Assembly: GCA_019973155.2 (NCBI GenBank) | Contig: BPQB01000017.1 | Span: forward strand, 1 to 64,000 | DNA from: Phanerochaete sordida | Lineage: Eukaryota > Basidiomycota > Agaricomycetes > Polyporales > Phanerochaetaceae | Length of the DNA stretch: 64,000 nt | Direction of reading: 5' to 3' | Part shown: positions 32,512-43,834 of the stretch, one piece after another | Numbering within the stretch: position 1 is the first letter of the stretch | Layout of the letters: every line of letters begins with the position of its first letter | Program-made: the position numbers and the translations under genes | Notes under the pieces: model-generated | What the model was told of the DNA's origin: nothing | Seen by the model: the letters and a program-made list of their open reading frames with translations, nothing else | Database searches by the model: none

Positions 32512-33766
32512 GGATGTATGGAGGGGGAGAGATTGACAACGACGAGGTTCCATGTGTCCTGCTGGCTTTTGAGTCTGCAGGCAGGCCCAAGCATCAGCTG
32601 CTGACAATGTTTCAGATAGCCGTAGCTCGCACCACAAGACCACAGCAGCCGTCTGCGCTCATACTGCATTCTCAGTGATAGCAAGGGGGGCTAGGGAGAG
32701 TTGTCGATGGGTCTTCACTTTGATTCGAGGCAATGCTGAGGAAGGTGTGGGTGTGGTGAATGGGTAGGTCTCGAGAACGCAGCTGAGAGCCGGGGACAAC
32801 AATGAGCTATATCTGCGCAAATAAAATGACTAAAATCCCCAAACCACCTGCTCAGCATACGCACTAGGATATTCCAGGATTCGGCCACGTTTGAGGATGA
32901 GAGACTGCAACGCCGCGAGGTTGTGAAGCTGCCATTCGTGGCGGAGAAGCGAAGGGGCAACAGGGATCTTCTGCACGAAAGCACATGTTTCCGTGGGCTT
33001 GTAGGTCTCCAAAGACATACAAGCTACCGGAAATACATGCATAGCTGCAGTAGCAGTGGTCGGAAGTGGCTTGGAGCTGATCTAGTCCATGGTTGTGGGT
33101 GTGAGAGGCCTTCGCGCACGGCGGTGCGTCTTGGGTATCATGCCAAAATAGGAAAGTTAGCGATTAGCAGCGGCTTGTAGTTTATTTCCTCCATCGTCTC
33201 TTAACAGAAATCTACGAAACTTGGTACAGGTAATGTTAAGATGCCTTATGTGCTATGTGATTTCTTGAAAAGCTCTGCGGCAAGTCTACCGTCTCACAGA
33301 GCCTCTACAGCGTACACTGACCCGTTTCCTGGTCCGGCCCGGTTCCTGATCCGATACAGTAAGCGTCGTAAGGAAAGGCGACTGCGGTTCCAACCCAATT
33401 CCACCACCACCTCGATGAAGTCAAGCTCGCAGCTAGCTCTGTAGGAGATATGAATCTCCGACTGACTCGCAGTGTTTCCATTGCATGGCGTAGCGACACG
33501 GTTTTCTGAAGTCTGGCAAATCATATTCAGGGTCGCGCGACGAAACGAAGCACTGGCGCGTCGCACGGCGCAGGGTTGAGCTACCGGGTATACAATCACG
33601 AACATTTTTCTACGATTGTTTTCTAAGAGCAGATATCAGCGGCATCGTCAGGCTCGCTGTCAGGGCGGTAGCTCAGGGCCGACGCCACCACGGTTCTGGC
33701 AAGTAAGTAATGTTCATCCGCCTGCATGGCAAAGCTGAATCCCGCTTCGTTTTAGTGCTGGAGCAG
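32512..33766. other. intergenic, 1.25 kb, no gene recognised
   Basis: This is the 5' flank of the transposase and probably the other end of the transposon. No open frame has family features, and no clear terminal inverted repeat was found. Confidence 0.45.
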
Positions 33767-33990
33767 ATATTCTCGTTGTACTTTGCGGCCTGGTTCCTGG
33801 TGGACTTACGTGCGAACGGTATCGGGGACGAGAGTTCAAACGTTCATACTTGTATTTCCGTCCGGGACGGATTCCGAAGATTAGACGAAGACGCTGCGCG
33901 AGCGGTTCACGACCGAGCTCGCGGCTGGAAAGTGGCACCGCCTCGGGCACGTTCATCACTAGGACATTTGCCGCGCCTTGTACTGATACG
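33767..33990 (+). pseudogene. HYF family relic (degraded exon 3)
   Basis: On the plus strand one frame reads IFSLYFAAWFLVDLRANG, matching the hydrophobic run of HYF exon 3. After a frameshift another reads KTLRERFTTELAAGKWHRLGHVHH, interrupted by TAG at 33960-33962. Both halves align with the segment between VTYS and NHTVHY in the intact copies, in the correct order. No signal-peptide exon or C-terminal exon was found. This is a seventh, dead member about 350 bp from copy 2 and in the opposite orientation. Confidence 0.7.
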
Positions 33991-34335
33991 ACCGCAGCGA
34001 CAGTCTTGTCATATCTGTGCCGAGTACGTGCTATAATGTTCATTCTTATGCAGCGTGTAATACTGGGCTTCATCCCCGCAGAGCGGCGTCTTCAGTGCAT
34101 AACACGCCTCGATAGCTTCGGCGCGGTGGGAAACGTCCGTAGCCGTGCCCGCCTTAATGGCGAATGTGCTGGAGTCATCAGATTGAACTGTTCTGTATTA
34201 CAGCGTTGAGAACGGGGGCCTGTCTATCTCGATGCGGCTCATAGATATCTACGATGGGGCTCTTTGACCCAGAACCATCGCTGGTTGACGAATATGGCCA
34301 CCACCGAGGGCTTAGAAACGGCGCATATCCCGCAC
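33991..34335. other. intergenic, between relic and HYF copy 2
   Basis: Nothing recognised. This is the 3' flank of HYF copy 2. Confidence 0.5.
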
Positions 34336-35381
34336 TCACTGCGGCCCATCGCCGAGCTCGCTCTCACAGCGCCCAAACTGCGCATCGAGCTGTCCGTCCG
34401 CCCACTCGTACGGCTCGTTGTTCCAGCCGTACGTGAGTATTCCATTATCGAGGTACCCGTCCGCGTCCTGGAAGCCCGCGCACGCGCTGACGGCCTGCTG
34501 GCTGTTGACCATGTAGCCCGCGGCGTTGTCCGCGAAGTACGTCGTGCCCGCGCCGGTGCTGTGGAACGCGTCGTACGCGCCCTCGTTGTCGCTGTTCCAG
34601 TAGTAGTCGCCGACGAAGCCGCCGTCGTCGTTCTCGTCGCGCGCGCCGAGCGTCGCGTTCCAGAAGGGCGCCGTCCTGCGGGCGCGGTGAGCGGGTGTAG
34701 CGAAGATGAGACGTGAGCACTCACGTGGCGCGCAGCTGGTGCACGCCGCCGCCGTGCCCGAAGTAGTGCACGGTGTGGTTCGCGCCGGCGTGCTGGACGT
34801 GCCCGAGGTAGTGCCACTGCAGCACGGGGAGGTCCGCGACGCGCTGGCGCAGCGTCTGCGCGGGCGTGGGCCCGAAGACGAACGTCGGGTGCGCGCCGTC
34901 GGCGGGCGCCGCGCGGCGGTCCGCCCAGAGCCACGACGCGAAGAAGAACGTGAACACGGAGTACGTCACGCCGATCGCGCACGTGATGACGTTCCCGCTG
35001 CTGCACGTCGCGTTGATCACGTCTGGGGGCGGGTCAGCGGGCGGGGGGGTGGAGGAGGGGCGGGACGTACAGGCGTTCTTGGCGATGATCGCGAGGATGA
35101 GGGCCTGGTCTGCGCGGAGGTCAGCGGAGGCACGCGCGGCGGCGGGCGGACGCACTGTTCTTGTACGTCCAGCTCGCACGACGCACAAGCGCGACGTCGT
35201 GCGGAGCCATGACTGCGTTCTCGCCGTGCGTAAAGGCCACCGCGTCGCGCTTGGCGATGTGCGTAGGGGCAACGACAGAGGCCGGGACGTCAGTGTCCGC
35301 GACGCGCACGGAAAGCGCGAAGGTCTGCGACGCAAATGCGACCATCGATGCGAGGAGAAGGAAGCCGGCGTTGAAGCGCAT
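34336..35381 (-). CDS. HYF family copy 2, secreted protein with His-rich motif
   Basis: Exons 35381-35156, 35109-35071 (39-nt microexon), 35022-34725 and 34675-34336 give 300 residues. The plan is: signal peptide (MRFNAGFLLLASMVAFASQTFA); a Lys-Arg pair before DAVAFTHGENAVMAPHD; a strictly conserved RR before SWTYKN; then ATCSSGNVITC and a hydrophobic segment of about 15 residues (VTYSVFTFFFASW). The His motif comes next: WHYLGHVQH, NHTVHYFGHG and HQLRA. The last exon has NDDGGFVGDYYW, GYMVNSQQAVSAC, LDNGILTYGW and CESELGDGPQ. Four cysteines are shared by the family. Secretion with Kex2-type cleavage is inferred. The His cluster suggests metal binding, but I recognise no known domain. I see no damage. 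Confidence 0.85.
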
Positions 35382-35410
35382 TGTCGGTCGAGGAATCTGC
35401 TGTGTAGGAG

Positions 35411-35465
35411 GTAAGCTGCTGGGGCTGCTTGCGGTCGCCCCATGGCTCATACCGCCTTTATATAC
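35411..35465 (-). promoter_or_regulatory. promoter block of HYF copy 2
   Basis: The TATA box TATATAAAGG is at 35465-35456, about 75-84 bp before the ATG. Downstream, at 35432-35411, is the shared leader element ending CAGCAGCTTAC, also seen in copies 3 to 6 at similar spacing. Confidence 0.65.
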
Positions 35466-35890
35466 CTACAGCTGCGCTACGAGCATTGCGTGCTCCTTGC
35501 CACGCCTGCCTGATTTAATGAAGTCGTGAACCACCTGCCTGTAAGCACGGAATGGCGGGACCAGCTGGGCTTACCGTGCACTTTGATCGACTCTGTGTCT
35601 CAGCCTGGCCATTCACTCCTCCGAGGCGCGTTCCTAGCGGCGCAGCCTGGCACCACGTCGAAGCTAAATGCATTCAGTCGTGAACGGATGAGCGGCGCCA
35701 GGACTTGGGGTCAGTCGCGCGCTGCTTTCCGTGTACGCGCAAGCAGACGGTGCACGCCTGCCTGAGCTCCACGAACAAGCCCTCGTCAGCTGTGTGCGGC
35801 TTTTCGTCTGTCATTGATGGCGCACCTGCACCCCCGGGCGACCACAAGAACCCCCGCCGACGCCGAAGGCCGGGGCCTGCAGGCTGATCC
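35466..35890. other. intergenic, no gene seen
   Basis: Sequence between HYF copy 2 and the foldback element. Nothing recognised. Confidence 0.5.
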
Positions 35891-35896
35891 AAAGTG

Positions 35897-36516
35897 TATG
35901 ACGGTCTTCACTGGACAAAAACACCGGGGCTTGGCAAATGCGATTTGGATTTCGGTTTTGCCTGAAAGAACGCGAGGGACTGTGAGGGATCGTGCGCGAG
36001 AGCGAACGAGGGCGCACGAGGGTGCACGAGAGCGCAAGATCGTGAACGATCGTTCACTATCGTGCACGATAGTGCACGATTGTTCACTCCTGAGGGTTTG
36101 GTTTTGGCAACTGAGTCTGTCGTTTTCGACTTTGAGTGAACTATTGTGCGCTTGAGCGAGCGATAGTCAGCTCTCGTGCACTCTCAGAGGGTGTGTGAGC
36201 GTGCAGGAGAGTGTGCGAGCGCGCGGGAGAGTGTGCAATCGTTAACGATAGTGCACGAGCACGAGCTATCCCTCACCCGAAACTGAGTCTTCCAATTCGA
36301 TTTTGCGAAAACCGAGCCCTCGGGAGTGAACAATCGTGCACAATCGTGCACGATAGTGAACGATCGTTCACGATCTTGCGCTCTCGTGCGCTCTCGTGCG
36401 CCCCCTTTCGCTCTCGCGCACGATCCCTCACAATCTCTCGCGTTCTTTCAGGCAAAACCGAAACTCAAATCACATTCACCAAGCCCCGGTATTTTTGTCC
36501 AATAAAGACCGTCATA
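35897..36516. mobile_element. 620-bp foldback/MITE-like element with 6-bp target duplication
   Basis: The left arm (35897 to about 36112) and right arm (about 36300 to 36516) are reverse complements at roughly 90% identity. Both begin TATGACGGTCTT at their outer edge and share TGGACAAAAA, CCGGGGCTTGG, CGGTTTTGCCTGAAAGAACG, GGATCGTGCGCGAGAGCGAA and a cluster of small palindromes around GTGAACGATCGTTCAC. AAAGTG occurs directly outside both ends (35891-35896 and 36517-36522), as expected for a target-site duplication. The centre of about 190 bp has no gene. Differences between the arms are mostly C/T and G/A transitions. It would need a transposase in trans; a TA duplication with the ends moved inward by 2 bp is the alternative reading. 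Confidence 0.85.
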
Positions 36517-36522
36517 AAAGTG

Positions 36523-37533
36523 TTAGCGCGTCCCAGTGGCCGAGGTCGAGAGGCCAGCGACGAGCCGCGACAAGAAGTGTCTCCCAGCAGTTCACCGGAG
36601 ACAGGGCACAGGTACGTCGCAGAGAAAACATGTCAACCAAGGAGAAGTTTATGGCAGGGCCTGGGTCCGCGATGTGAAGGCAGCGATCCTGCACCATCCC
36701 TCTACCATGTTCATTGCCCTTCGCCGTCGACCTGCGGGGCAAAGCTCGGGGATCGGCGGGGAGCGTCAGACGCCGCTTGCGTACATTCACTTTGCTGACC
36801 GTGCATGATGCAGCGTGCGCCTCCATCCGCCGCTTTGACCTCGAGCGAACGATCACGGCCGGAGTTCTGATGAGGCTCAGCGTGCGCGAACTCTGTCACC
36901 TCCGAGCAGCCCGACAGCGCATACTCTCGGTAGACACATTGCGCTTCGCTCTGGCACAGCCATCGCGCCGCGCGGCCCATGCGAGACGCGCCAGAGCGTT
37001 CCTGGTAGAATTGCTCAGCATGAGCGTCCGAGCCCACTCCACGGCGAAGCATGCCGTTGTCTAAGCCGATAAGCGGAAGCGTAAGCGGGGAGCGGCCTAC
37101 GTGACCAAGTCAGGACGCGGTACAGACAATTAATAGGCGATAATGTTGTGGCTGCGACGACTGACCCTGCGAGAAGCAAAATGTAGAGAGCAGAATGAAA
37201 CAGAGCTTGCGTGGGAACGGGCTGCCCGCTGAGGGCGCCCGACGCTTCGTGGCGCAAGCCCTAACCCCAGGACGAGCTTGAGTTCCGCGCGACGCGCGGC
37301 CAGGCCTTACGCGGCCTTTTCTGCTTCTTCGTCGTGCTATTCAGCTCGGGCACCGCTCTAGCTAGTTAGCCGCTAGTGGGTATCACTGGGTTGGTCGCAT
37401 GCATACTATAATAATCTGACAAAGCTCTCCTGATCTCTAGAAGTACATCCTAGGCTCTTTCCGAACAAGCCCTGCGTATACACACCACCCGACAAGCCAC
37501 CGCCGCCTAGCGCACTGGCCCTCCCGGCCGTGC
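36523..37533. other. intergenic, 1 kb, no gene recognised
   Basis: It includes a dispersed repeat copy at 37209-37270. Open frames of about 115 codons overlap on both strands without features. Confidence 0.5.
37209..37270 (+). repeat. dispersed repeat with CCCTAACCCC end, copy 2
   Basis: GCGTGGGAAC is followed 35 nt later by GCTTCGTGGCG and CCCTAACCCCAG. It shares its architecture and strand with copies at 7744, 41093 and 57604. Confidence 0.55.
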
Positions 37534-38590
37534 TCAGAGCGGGCCGTCGCCGAGCATGCCCTGGCACGTGCCGAAGATGGCCTCCATCTGCCCGTCCTCC
37601 CACTGGTACGGCTGGTTGTTCCAGCCGTACGCGAGGATGCCGTTGTCGAGCGGGCCGACGGAGTCCGTGAAGCCCGCGCACGCGCTGACGGCGCCCGCGC
37701 TCCCGAGCATGTAGCCGGCCGCGTTCGACGCGAAGTAGCTCGTGCTGTCGGCGCTGCTGCCGAACGCGTCGTACGGCGCCTCGTTGTCGCTCGCCCAGTA
37801 GTAGTCGCCGACGAACCCGCCGTCGTTGTCCTCGTCGCGCGCGCCGAGCGTGCCGTTCGCGAACGGCACCGTCCTGTGCGCGCTGTCAGCAGGTGCACGG
37901 GCGCAAGAGGGGAGCACGCACTTGGCCTGCATCTGGTGGAAGCCGTTGCCGTGGTTGTAGTAGTGCACGGTGTGGTTCACGCCGCCGTGCGCGACGTGCC
38001 CGAGGTAGTGCCACTGGCGCGCGGGGAGCTCGGCCTCGACGCGCTGGCGCAGCGTCAGCGCGGGCGTGGGCCCGAAGACGAACGTCGGGCTCGCGCTGTC
38101 GGCGAGCTCCGCGCGGCGGTCCGCCCAGAGCCACGACGCGAAGAAGAACGCGAACACGGAGTACGTCACGCCGATCGCGCACGTGTAGATGTTGCCCGTC
38201 TGGCACGTCGCGTTGATCACGTCTGGGCGGCGGGTCAGCGGGCGCGCCGCAGCGGAGAGAGGGCACGTACAGGCGTTCTTTGCGATGACGGCGAGGAGCA
38301 GCGTCTTGTCTGCGGCACAAGCGTGGTCAGCAGACAGCCACGCGCAGGTAGCGTGCACACGCACTCTCCTTGTACGTCCACCCGACGCGGCGCACGAGCT
38401 CGACGTCGTGCGGCGCCATGACCGCGTTCTCGTGCGTGAACGCGACGACCTCGCGCCGGGCGCTGTTGATCGAGGACGTGGCGGGCGGCGCCGCGGCGAT
38501 GCGGTCGGGGACGTGCACGGAGAGCGCGAAGGCGTGGCTCGCGAACGCGAGCGTCGACGCCAGCAGCAGGAAGCCGGTGTTGAAGCGCAT
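37534..38590 (-). CDS. HYF family copy 3, secreted protein with His-rich motif
   Basis: Exons 38590-38365, 38309-38271, 38222-37922 and 37873-37534 give 301 residues. Signal peptide MRFNTGFLLLASTLAFASHA; an Arg-Arg pair before EVVAFTHENAVMAPHD; the second RR before VGWTYKE. The microexon reads KTLLLAVIAKNA. Exon 3 has ATCQTGNIYTC, a hydrophobic run, WHYLGHVAHGG, NHTVHYYNHG and HQMQA. The last exon diverges most from the family (SADSTSYFASNAAGYMLGSA instead of the SQQ version; PYQWEDGQM; CQGMLGDGPL). It lacks one Gln-rich turn but keeps all four cysteines. Phases match and no stop interrupts it, so it is probably functional. Function unknown. Confidence 0.85.
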
Positions 38591-38616
38591 CGTCGGGGAA
38601 GCGGTGGTGTGCGGGT

Positions 38617-38670
38617 GTAAGCTGCGAGGGCTGCTTGCTCATTCCGAGGCTCTTTGGCTGCCTTATATGC
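38617..38670 (-). promoter_or_regulatory. promoter block of HYF copy 3
   Basis: CATATAAGG (38669-38661) lies 71-80 bp upstream of the ATG. The leader element containing TCGCAGCTTAC is at 38640-38617. Confidence 0.6.
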
Positions 38671-41600
38671 GGTAAGCCAATTCAACCTCGCTGAATAGTT
38701 GGTGCAAAAGCTCCTGCATGAATACAATGTGAGACAGTGCACCTCTAACTGTGCCAAACGGAATGCTCACCCACCGCGATCAGCCGCCTAGGCCATCCCA
38801 GCGAGCGAGCGCGTCGCCACACATCCCCTGGCGCGGACGCGTAAGCGCATCAACGCGCCGCGACGCGTCTTGCAAAGCCTGCGCCGCGCGCGCATCACGC
38901 CGCGCATGCAGACGACAGAGCCGCCAGCGGTGTCTGTGGGAACCTCTCGTCAGCCGGGCGCACCGTCCCACCTGCAATGTACCGCTCTCTCTGCGTGCGC
39001 ATCAGCGTCGCGAGGGCCCGGCCCCCGCTTCTCTCGGGGTGCCACTCGCGTGCGCGGCAGCGCCTGAGCGGCGGCGCGAGCCTAAGCGTGATCTGCGCCG
39101 GCGCGCCGCCCTGGAATGATCGCTGCTTTGCATGCATGTGGCGCCGACGCGTTGGCGCGCGACCAGCCGGCGGGCGGCGCTCGTGGGCGGCGGGTCCTGC
39201 CAAGAGCGTGGTGGCGCAGGCCATCCCCTGAACTCGACGGACCTTCGTGCTGGATGTGCAGATCGCCCGCGAGCCTGACGAGCCCGCAGCCCTTCCACAC
39301 GAGCCTGAGCACCCCCGCAACCAGCAGAAAACCCGTCCCCCGACCCTGCCAGGCCCGCTCCCCCCGCGGCGCCTCCCTCCGGCCTGGCGCGGCGTGAGCA
39401 CAAGGGCCCAGCGTCGCGCCTGCAGCACACATCTGTGCCTGGGATGCAGCCCCGGGCACGCCGCGCCGGCACCGAGAGGCGTTCTGATGGACGCTCGGGC
39501 GCCGCCGTGCGCACGCATCGCTGCGACGCCCGCGCACCCCGCGCGCACATGCTGCCGCACGCTGTTCAATGCGCGCGGTCGGGCTAAGTATCTGGCGTGC
39601 TGCTGACAGACCCGTGCGCCCTGTGCGATGTGCGGCATCCGCTCGCCACCGGGGTGCGTCTGGCTCGTGGGGCAGGTGGCGCGGTTTCGGCGCGTCGGCG
39701 CGGGGACGGTGCAGCGCGGCCGAGGCTGAGGCTGGAGCGCGGGGTGCTTTGCAGCATGGAAAGCGGGGTGCGTCGACTGCACGCAAGATGTGCGCGCGCG
39801 ATTGCGCGAACGCAGATCCGGGGGACGCGGACAGGGCGGAAGGACAGCGACGAGGGAGGATGCGAGGGTGTACGGCGCGCCGGTGCATACGTTACTGGGA
39901 GAGACAAGAACAGGGAAGGGGGGTGAGTGTCAGGGCATGCTGATGAGCATATGCTAGCCAAGCGAGATGGGCTCCAGTTGAGCTGTATGTATCGCTAGAT
40001 GCTGCATGGGAAATGGCCAGTACGCAGGCGACTTCAGGAACCATTTCGAGAACTACGATGCCTGAACGGATGGGATGGGCAGAAAAGGACAGTGGCGACG
40101 GCGTTCACGCTACTTCTCGTATTTCGAGCAAACAAAGACGCCACCGAGTCGGCATTCTTCAAGAGACAGCGGACAGCTGAGCCTAGGGCATCAAGCTGCG
40201 CTGTCATAATCCACGGGAGAAGCTTCGACTGCGGACGCGCGACGAGGATCTGGCCGTGCGGTGTCTCGCCTAGCTATCCTACACCAAGGATAGCACAGTC
40301 AGCACGTAGAATACTGCGAGACGGGCAAGACGTGTTTCGTACCGGATGCTTTTCCGCGAGGCGAGCAAGGCCGAGGGTCTCGAGACTGCGTTCTTTTTAG
40401 GATTGCGAGATTGCTCCGCACGGGAGGAGAACATGTGTGGCTTCTGGTCGTGTAGCCTAACAGCGTGTGTTCAGGATTAGCGAGGTATTAAATGCCATCG
40501 TCCACACTATCTACATAGCGCATTAGCGTTGTAGCATCTACCGGCCGCCGGTGCTCCGAGAAGCATCGCACCGTGCAAGGACACACCCACGATGTTTGGT
40601 CCCGCTAGCAAGGCAGGAGCAGCGTCGGCCGATGCATGCGATAGCAAGACAAGAATAAGCGCCTTCCGAATCGGCAGAAGTACTGCGCGGAGAGCTGCTG
40701 CAACTCCCGAGATCACAGCGAGCGTGCCCTGAGCGTGTTCTGCGCAGTATGACAGTCGGTCGTGCCCGTGTCGGAGCGCCGTTGAGGCTGGCCTGGTAGC
40801 CAGAGAATAACCCGGAGCGCATGCAAATTACTATGAGCTCATCTTCATGGTGCAAAGAATCAGCGAATGGGTTCAAGGAGCGACTGGATGGTTTGCGTAC
40901 CAGGTTCAACTCGAGGCGATGCCACGGCCTCGCCTGACGTCTTTCCTTGGGTACAGCCTGCTACCTTCTGCAAGGCGAGGCAGCATCTCTTCTGAGCACA
41001 CAGCATAATTATATCGTTCGAAGATATGTATGTGCTCCGCAGCTGCGCGGTGAGAGGATGCGACGCATCTTATGACGGTTTGATCAAAGAACGCGTGGGA
41101 ATACGATACCCGTTGGAGATGCCCGAGCCTTCGTGGCGCGGACCCTAACCCGAGCGCTGCCGAGGCTGAGCGCCCGTCTGCAGACATGAACCCGCCCACC
41201 ACTTGTCTTGAGCAAGACAGCAGGTCAGGCCTCGAAGTAAGTGTAGCCCACAGTCTCCATGCGTCGTGATGACTCGATTGGGGTCCTGCAGACGATTCTG
41301 AGCGCTCAAAGATCCTGTCTGAGGGTAATGGAATCCCGGCAAATGTGGACATGCCCGCGTAGCGTTCGGTCCGTGGGGCGCAAGTCACGCCGAGAAAGCC
41401 TATAAACTTTCCAGTCTATCTAACCCTTCCCTGTCAATCTACTCGACATCTGCCCACATCGCTCGTCGGATGGCGGAGCGCTCAGATGTTGGCGTGTCGA
41501 AGTTCCGACTCGGGGACCTGGGCGTTGTGCCTGGACAGACTCATGATCCCACTCCAACGACACCAATTCATCTCTGAGGCTCTGCAGTACAAGGCGAGGG

Positions 41601-42686
41601 CGCATTGCAGCGCGCAGACGAGCCGGCTCGGACGGCGACACCATCGCCAGGTGGCGTGTACCGCGCTCCGCCTCGGCGCGCACGCGTCGCGCGCAGCGGG
41701 AGCACTCGGTACGGCGGCCGCGGCCGCGGGCGCATCAGCGTAGATCTGTGCGCTCGGTGTTCAGTCATGACGATTGTCGCACGGCTGCACGGCTGCACAG
41801 CTCGAGGTCGCCGGGTCGGTGCGTTCTCCGTGTCCCAGTAGACCTAGGTGCGCCTGCGTTGCAGTCATCTCGACAAGCGGCACACCTAACGCTCTGTGCA
41901 CGAGCAGACAGCTCAAGCCTCGCAGATTTCAGTGCCTCTGGAAGCCACACAATGACAGGAACCACGCCGTGAATGTGCCTTTTGCCTTTCCATGCAGGGC
42001 TGGTGCGCGCGCCGTTACGCGTTTTCAACGACTGTTGGCCTTCGGCCAGGGTGTGAAGCATCACGAGCCCTGGCGCAGCAATTCGCTGAAGCTTCTGTGA
42101 CGCCCCTGAGGTCTCACGGTTATCATACCTCGCCCTCGGCCTCGTATTTGGATCGCCGAGCATCACCCACCGGCGCGTTCTTGGCACCACTCGCGTCTCT
42201 CGATATCGCTGAAGTGGCGCTTTCGCCCATGGACGCACTCTGTGATGCTAGCAGACTTTTCGTAACGGGGAAATAGCGAATCTGGTCCAAAAATGCGATC
42301 TCTACTAGTGTTCATGGTATGTCCGTTTCAGCTACCGACTATAACCTGACTGCATTCGTTGAGTAGCCGTCGAAGATCGGTCAGATACCTGCAGATTGTC
42401 CAGCAGTCCGCCGCATCACGTTTGGATGCACGATGGGTACGTTCAATTGCAGCTTATTTCATCGCAATTCATTCACACCGACACGCAGCGCCCACCCGCG
42501 CGACTACCCATGCGCCGCCGTCGGGCCTCGCACATACCACACGGTGCGCGGCCTACAGTCCAGGCACTCCATCACGCAAGGCGCGTGCGCTGCCCGCTCT
42601 CGACTTGTAACCTCAGCACGAACCCAGAGGTGTCTCACTCGCTGAGCGACTCGCGCCTCCGCCATCTACGACGGGACACTCGCGAG
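38671..42686. other. intergenic, 4 kb, GC-rich in its first third, no gene recognised
   Basis: Between 38750 and 39900 the DNA is very GC-rich and open in nearly every frame, giving Arg/Ala/Pro-rich frames of up to 295 codons that I read as compositional noise. From 39950 to 42650 there are only short frames with no features. A dispersed repeat copy sits at 41093-41151. Confidence 0.5.
41093..41151 (+). repeat. dispersed repeat with CCCTAACCC end, copy 3
   Basis: GCGTGGGAAT is followed 35 nt later by CCTTCGTGGCGCGGACCCTA and the ACCC end. Same strand and spacing as the copy at 37209. Confidence 0.55.
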
Positions 42687-42740
42687 TATAAAGCGGACTA
42701 TCCCAGAGCCCTCTCTCCCAAGTAGCTCCAGCAGCTTACC
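42687..42740 (+). promoter_or_regulatory. promoter block of HYF copy 4
   Basis: TATAAAG at 42687-42693 lies 74-80 bp before the ATG. A CT-rich stretch follows, then the shared leader element TCCAGCAGCTTACC (42727-42740). Confidence 0.65.
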
Positions 42741-42766
42741 CCAGCCAGCCCCTCAAGTCATCAGCA

Positions 42767-43834
42767 ATGCGCTTCGCCACCGGTTTCCTCCTCCTCGCGT
42801 CGATGCTCTCCTTCGCGAGCCACACGCTCGCGCTTTCCATCCGCATCGACGCCCGCGACGGCGTAGCCCGCGCCGTCGTCGAGGCCCCGGCCGTCGAGAG
42901 CGCCGCGAAGCGCGAGGTCGTCGCGTTCACGCGCCCCGACACCGAGGTCATGGCCCCGCACGACGTCGAGCTCGTGCGCCGCGTCGGCTGGACGTACCGC
43001 AACAGTAGGTGTCCGCGCTTTCATCGCCGCGCAGATCGCTGACTGCGCCATAGACCAGACTTTGCTCCTCGCTGTCATCGCGAAGAACGCCTGTATGTCC
43101 TTCCTGCCCGTCGAGTGCTCCCTCTGCTGACCGGCCGCACAGACGTGATCAACGCGACGTGCGCGAGCGGGAACGTCATCACCTGCGCGGTCGGCGTGAC
43201 ATACTCGCTCTTCACGTTCTTCTTCGCCGCGTGGAAGTGGTCCGACCGCGCGCTCAGCGACGCCGCGGAGGCCCCGTTCTTCGCCGTCGGCCCGACGCCG
43301 AGTAAGACGCTGCGCCAGGTCGTCACGAGCGAGCTCGCGGCCGGCCAGTGGCACTACCTCGGGCACGTCGCGCACGAGGGCGTGAACCACACCGTGCACT
43401 ACTACGGGCACGGCGACGGCTTCCACCAGCTGCGCGCGACGTACGCCGCCTCCTTCTGCTTTCCCGCCGCACGACTGACGCGCCGCAGGACCGTGCCGTT
43501 CTGGAACGAGACGACGCTCGAGCGGCGCCAGGACGAGAGCAACGACGGCGGGTTCGTGGGCGACTACTACTGGAACAGCGACAACGAGGGTCCGTACGAC
43601 AGCTTCCACAGCACGAGCGACGGCTCGAGCTACTTTGCCGCGAACGCCGCGGGCTACATGGTGAACAGCCAGCAGGCCGTCAGCGCGTGCACGGGCTTCA
43701 CGGACGCGCAGGGCCCGCTCGACGACGGCATCATCACGTACAGCTGGCCCGGCTCGCCGTACCAGTGGTATGACGGCGAGATGGCGAGTGTGTTTAATGG
43801 GTGCGCGGGTGAGCTTGGCGATGGGCCGCAGTAG
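42767..43834 (+). CDS. HYF family copy 4, secreted protein with His-rich motif
   Basis: Exons 42767-43004, 43054-43092, 43143-43440 and 43489-43834 give 306 residues, on the strand opposite to the other five copies. Signal peptide MRFATGFLLLASMLSFASHTLA, the longest propeptide of the family, then Lys-Arg before EVVAFTRPDTEVMAPHD and the invariant RR before VGWTYRN. Microexon QTLLLAVIAKNA. Exon 3: ATCASGNVITC, hydrophobic VTYSLFTFFFAAW, WHYLGHVAHEG, NHTVHYYGHG, HQLRA. Exon 4: ESNDGGFVGDYYW, FHSTSDGSSYF, YMVNSQQAVSAC, LDDGIITYSW, CAGELGDGPQ. No damage. It stands tail to tail with copy 5, which points to local inverted duplication. Function unknown; secretion inferred. Confidence 0.88.

Noticed and set aside
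38815..38825. CACATCCCCT word shared with 48848 and 56907
   Set aside because: Only ten bases match and the flanks do not align, so I do not call a repeat family.
38895..39888. Long Arg/Ala/Pro frames (295 and 268 codons) on the minus strand
   Set aside because: The region is so GC-rich that nearly every frame is open; the two frames overlap each other and lack domains.
41071..41086. TATGACGGTTTGATC resembling the foldback element end
   Set aside because: Only the first nine bases agree with the element terminus and there is no inverted partner nearby.
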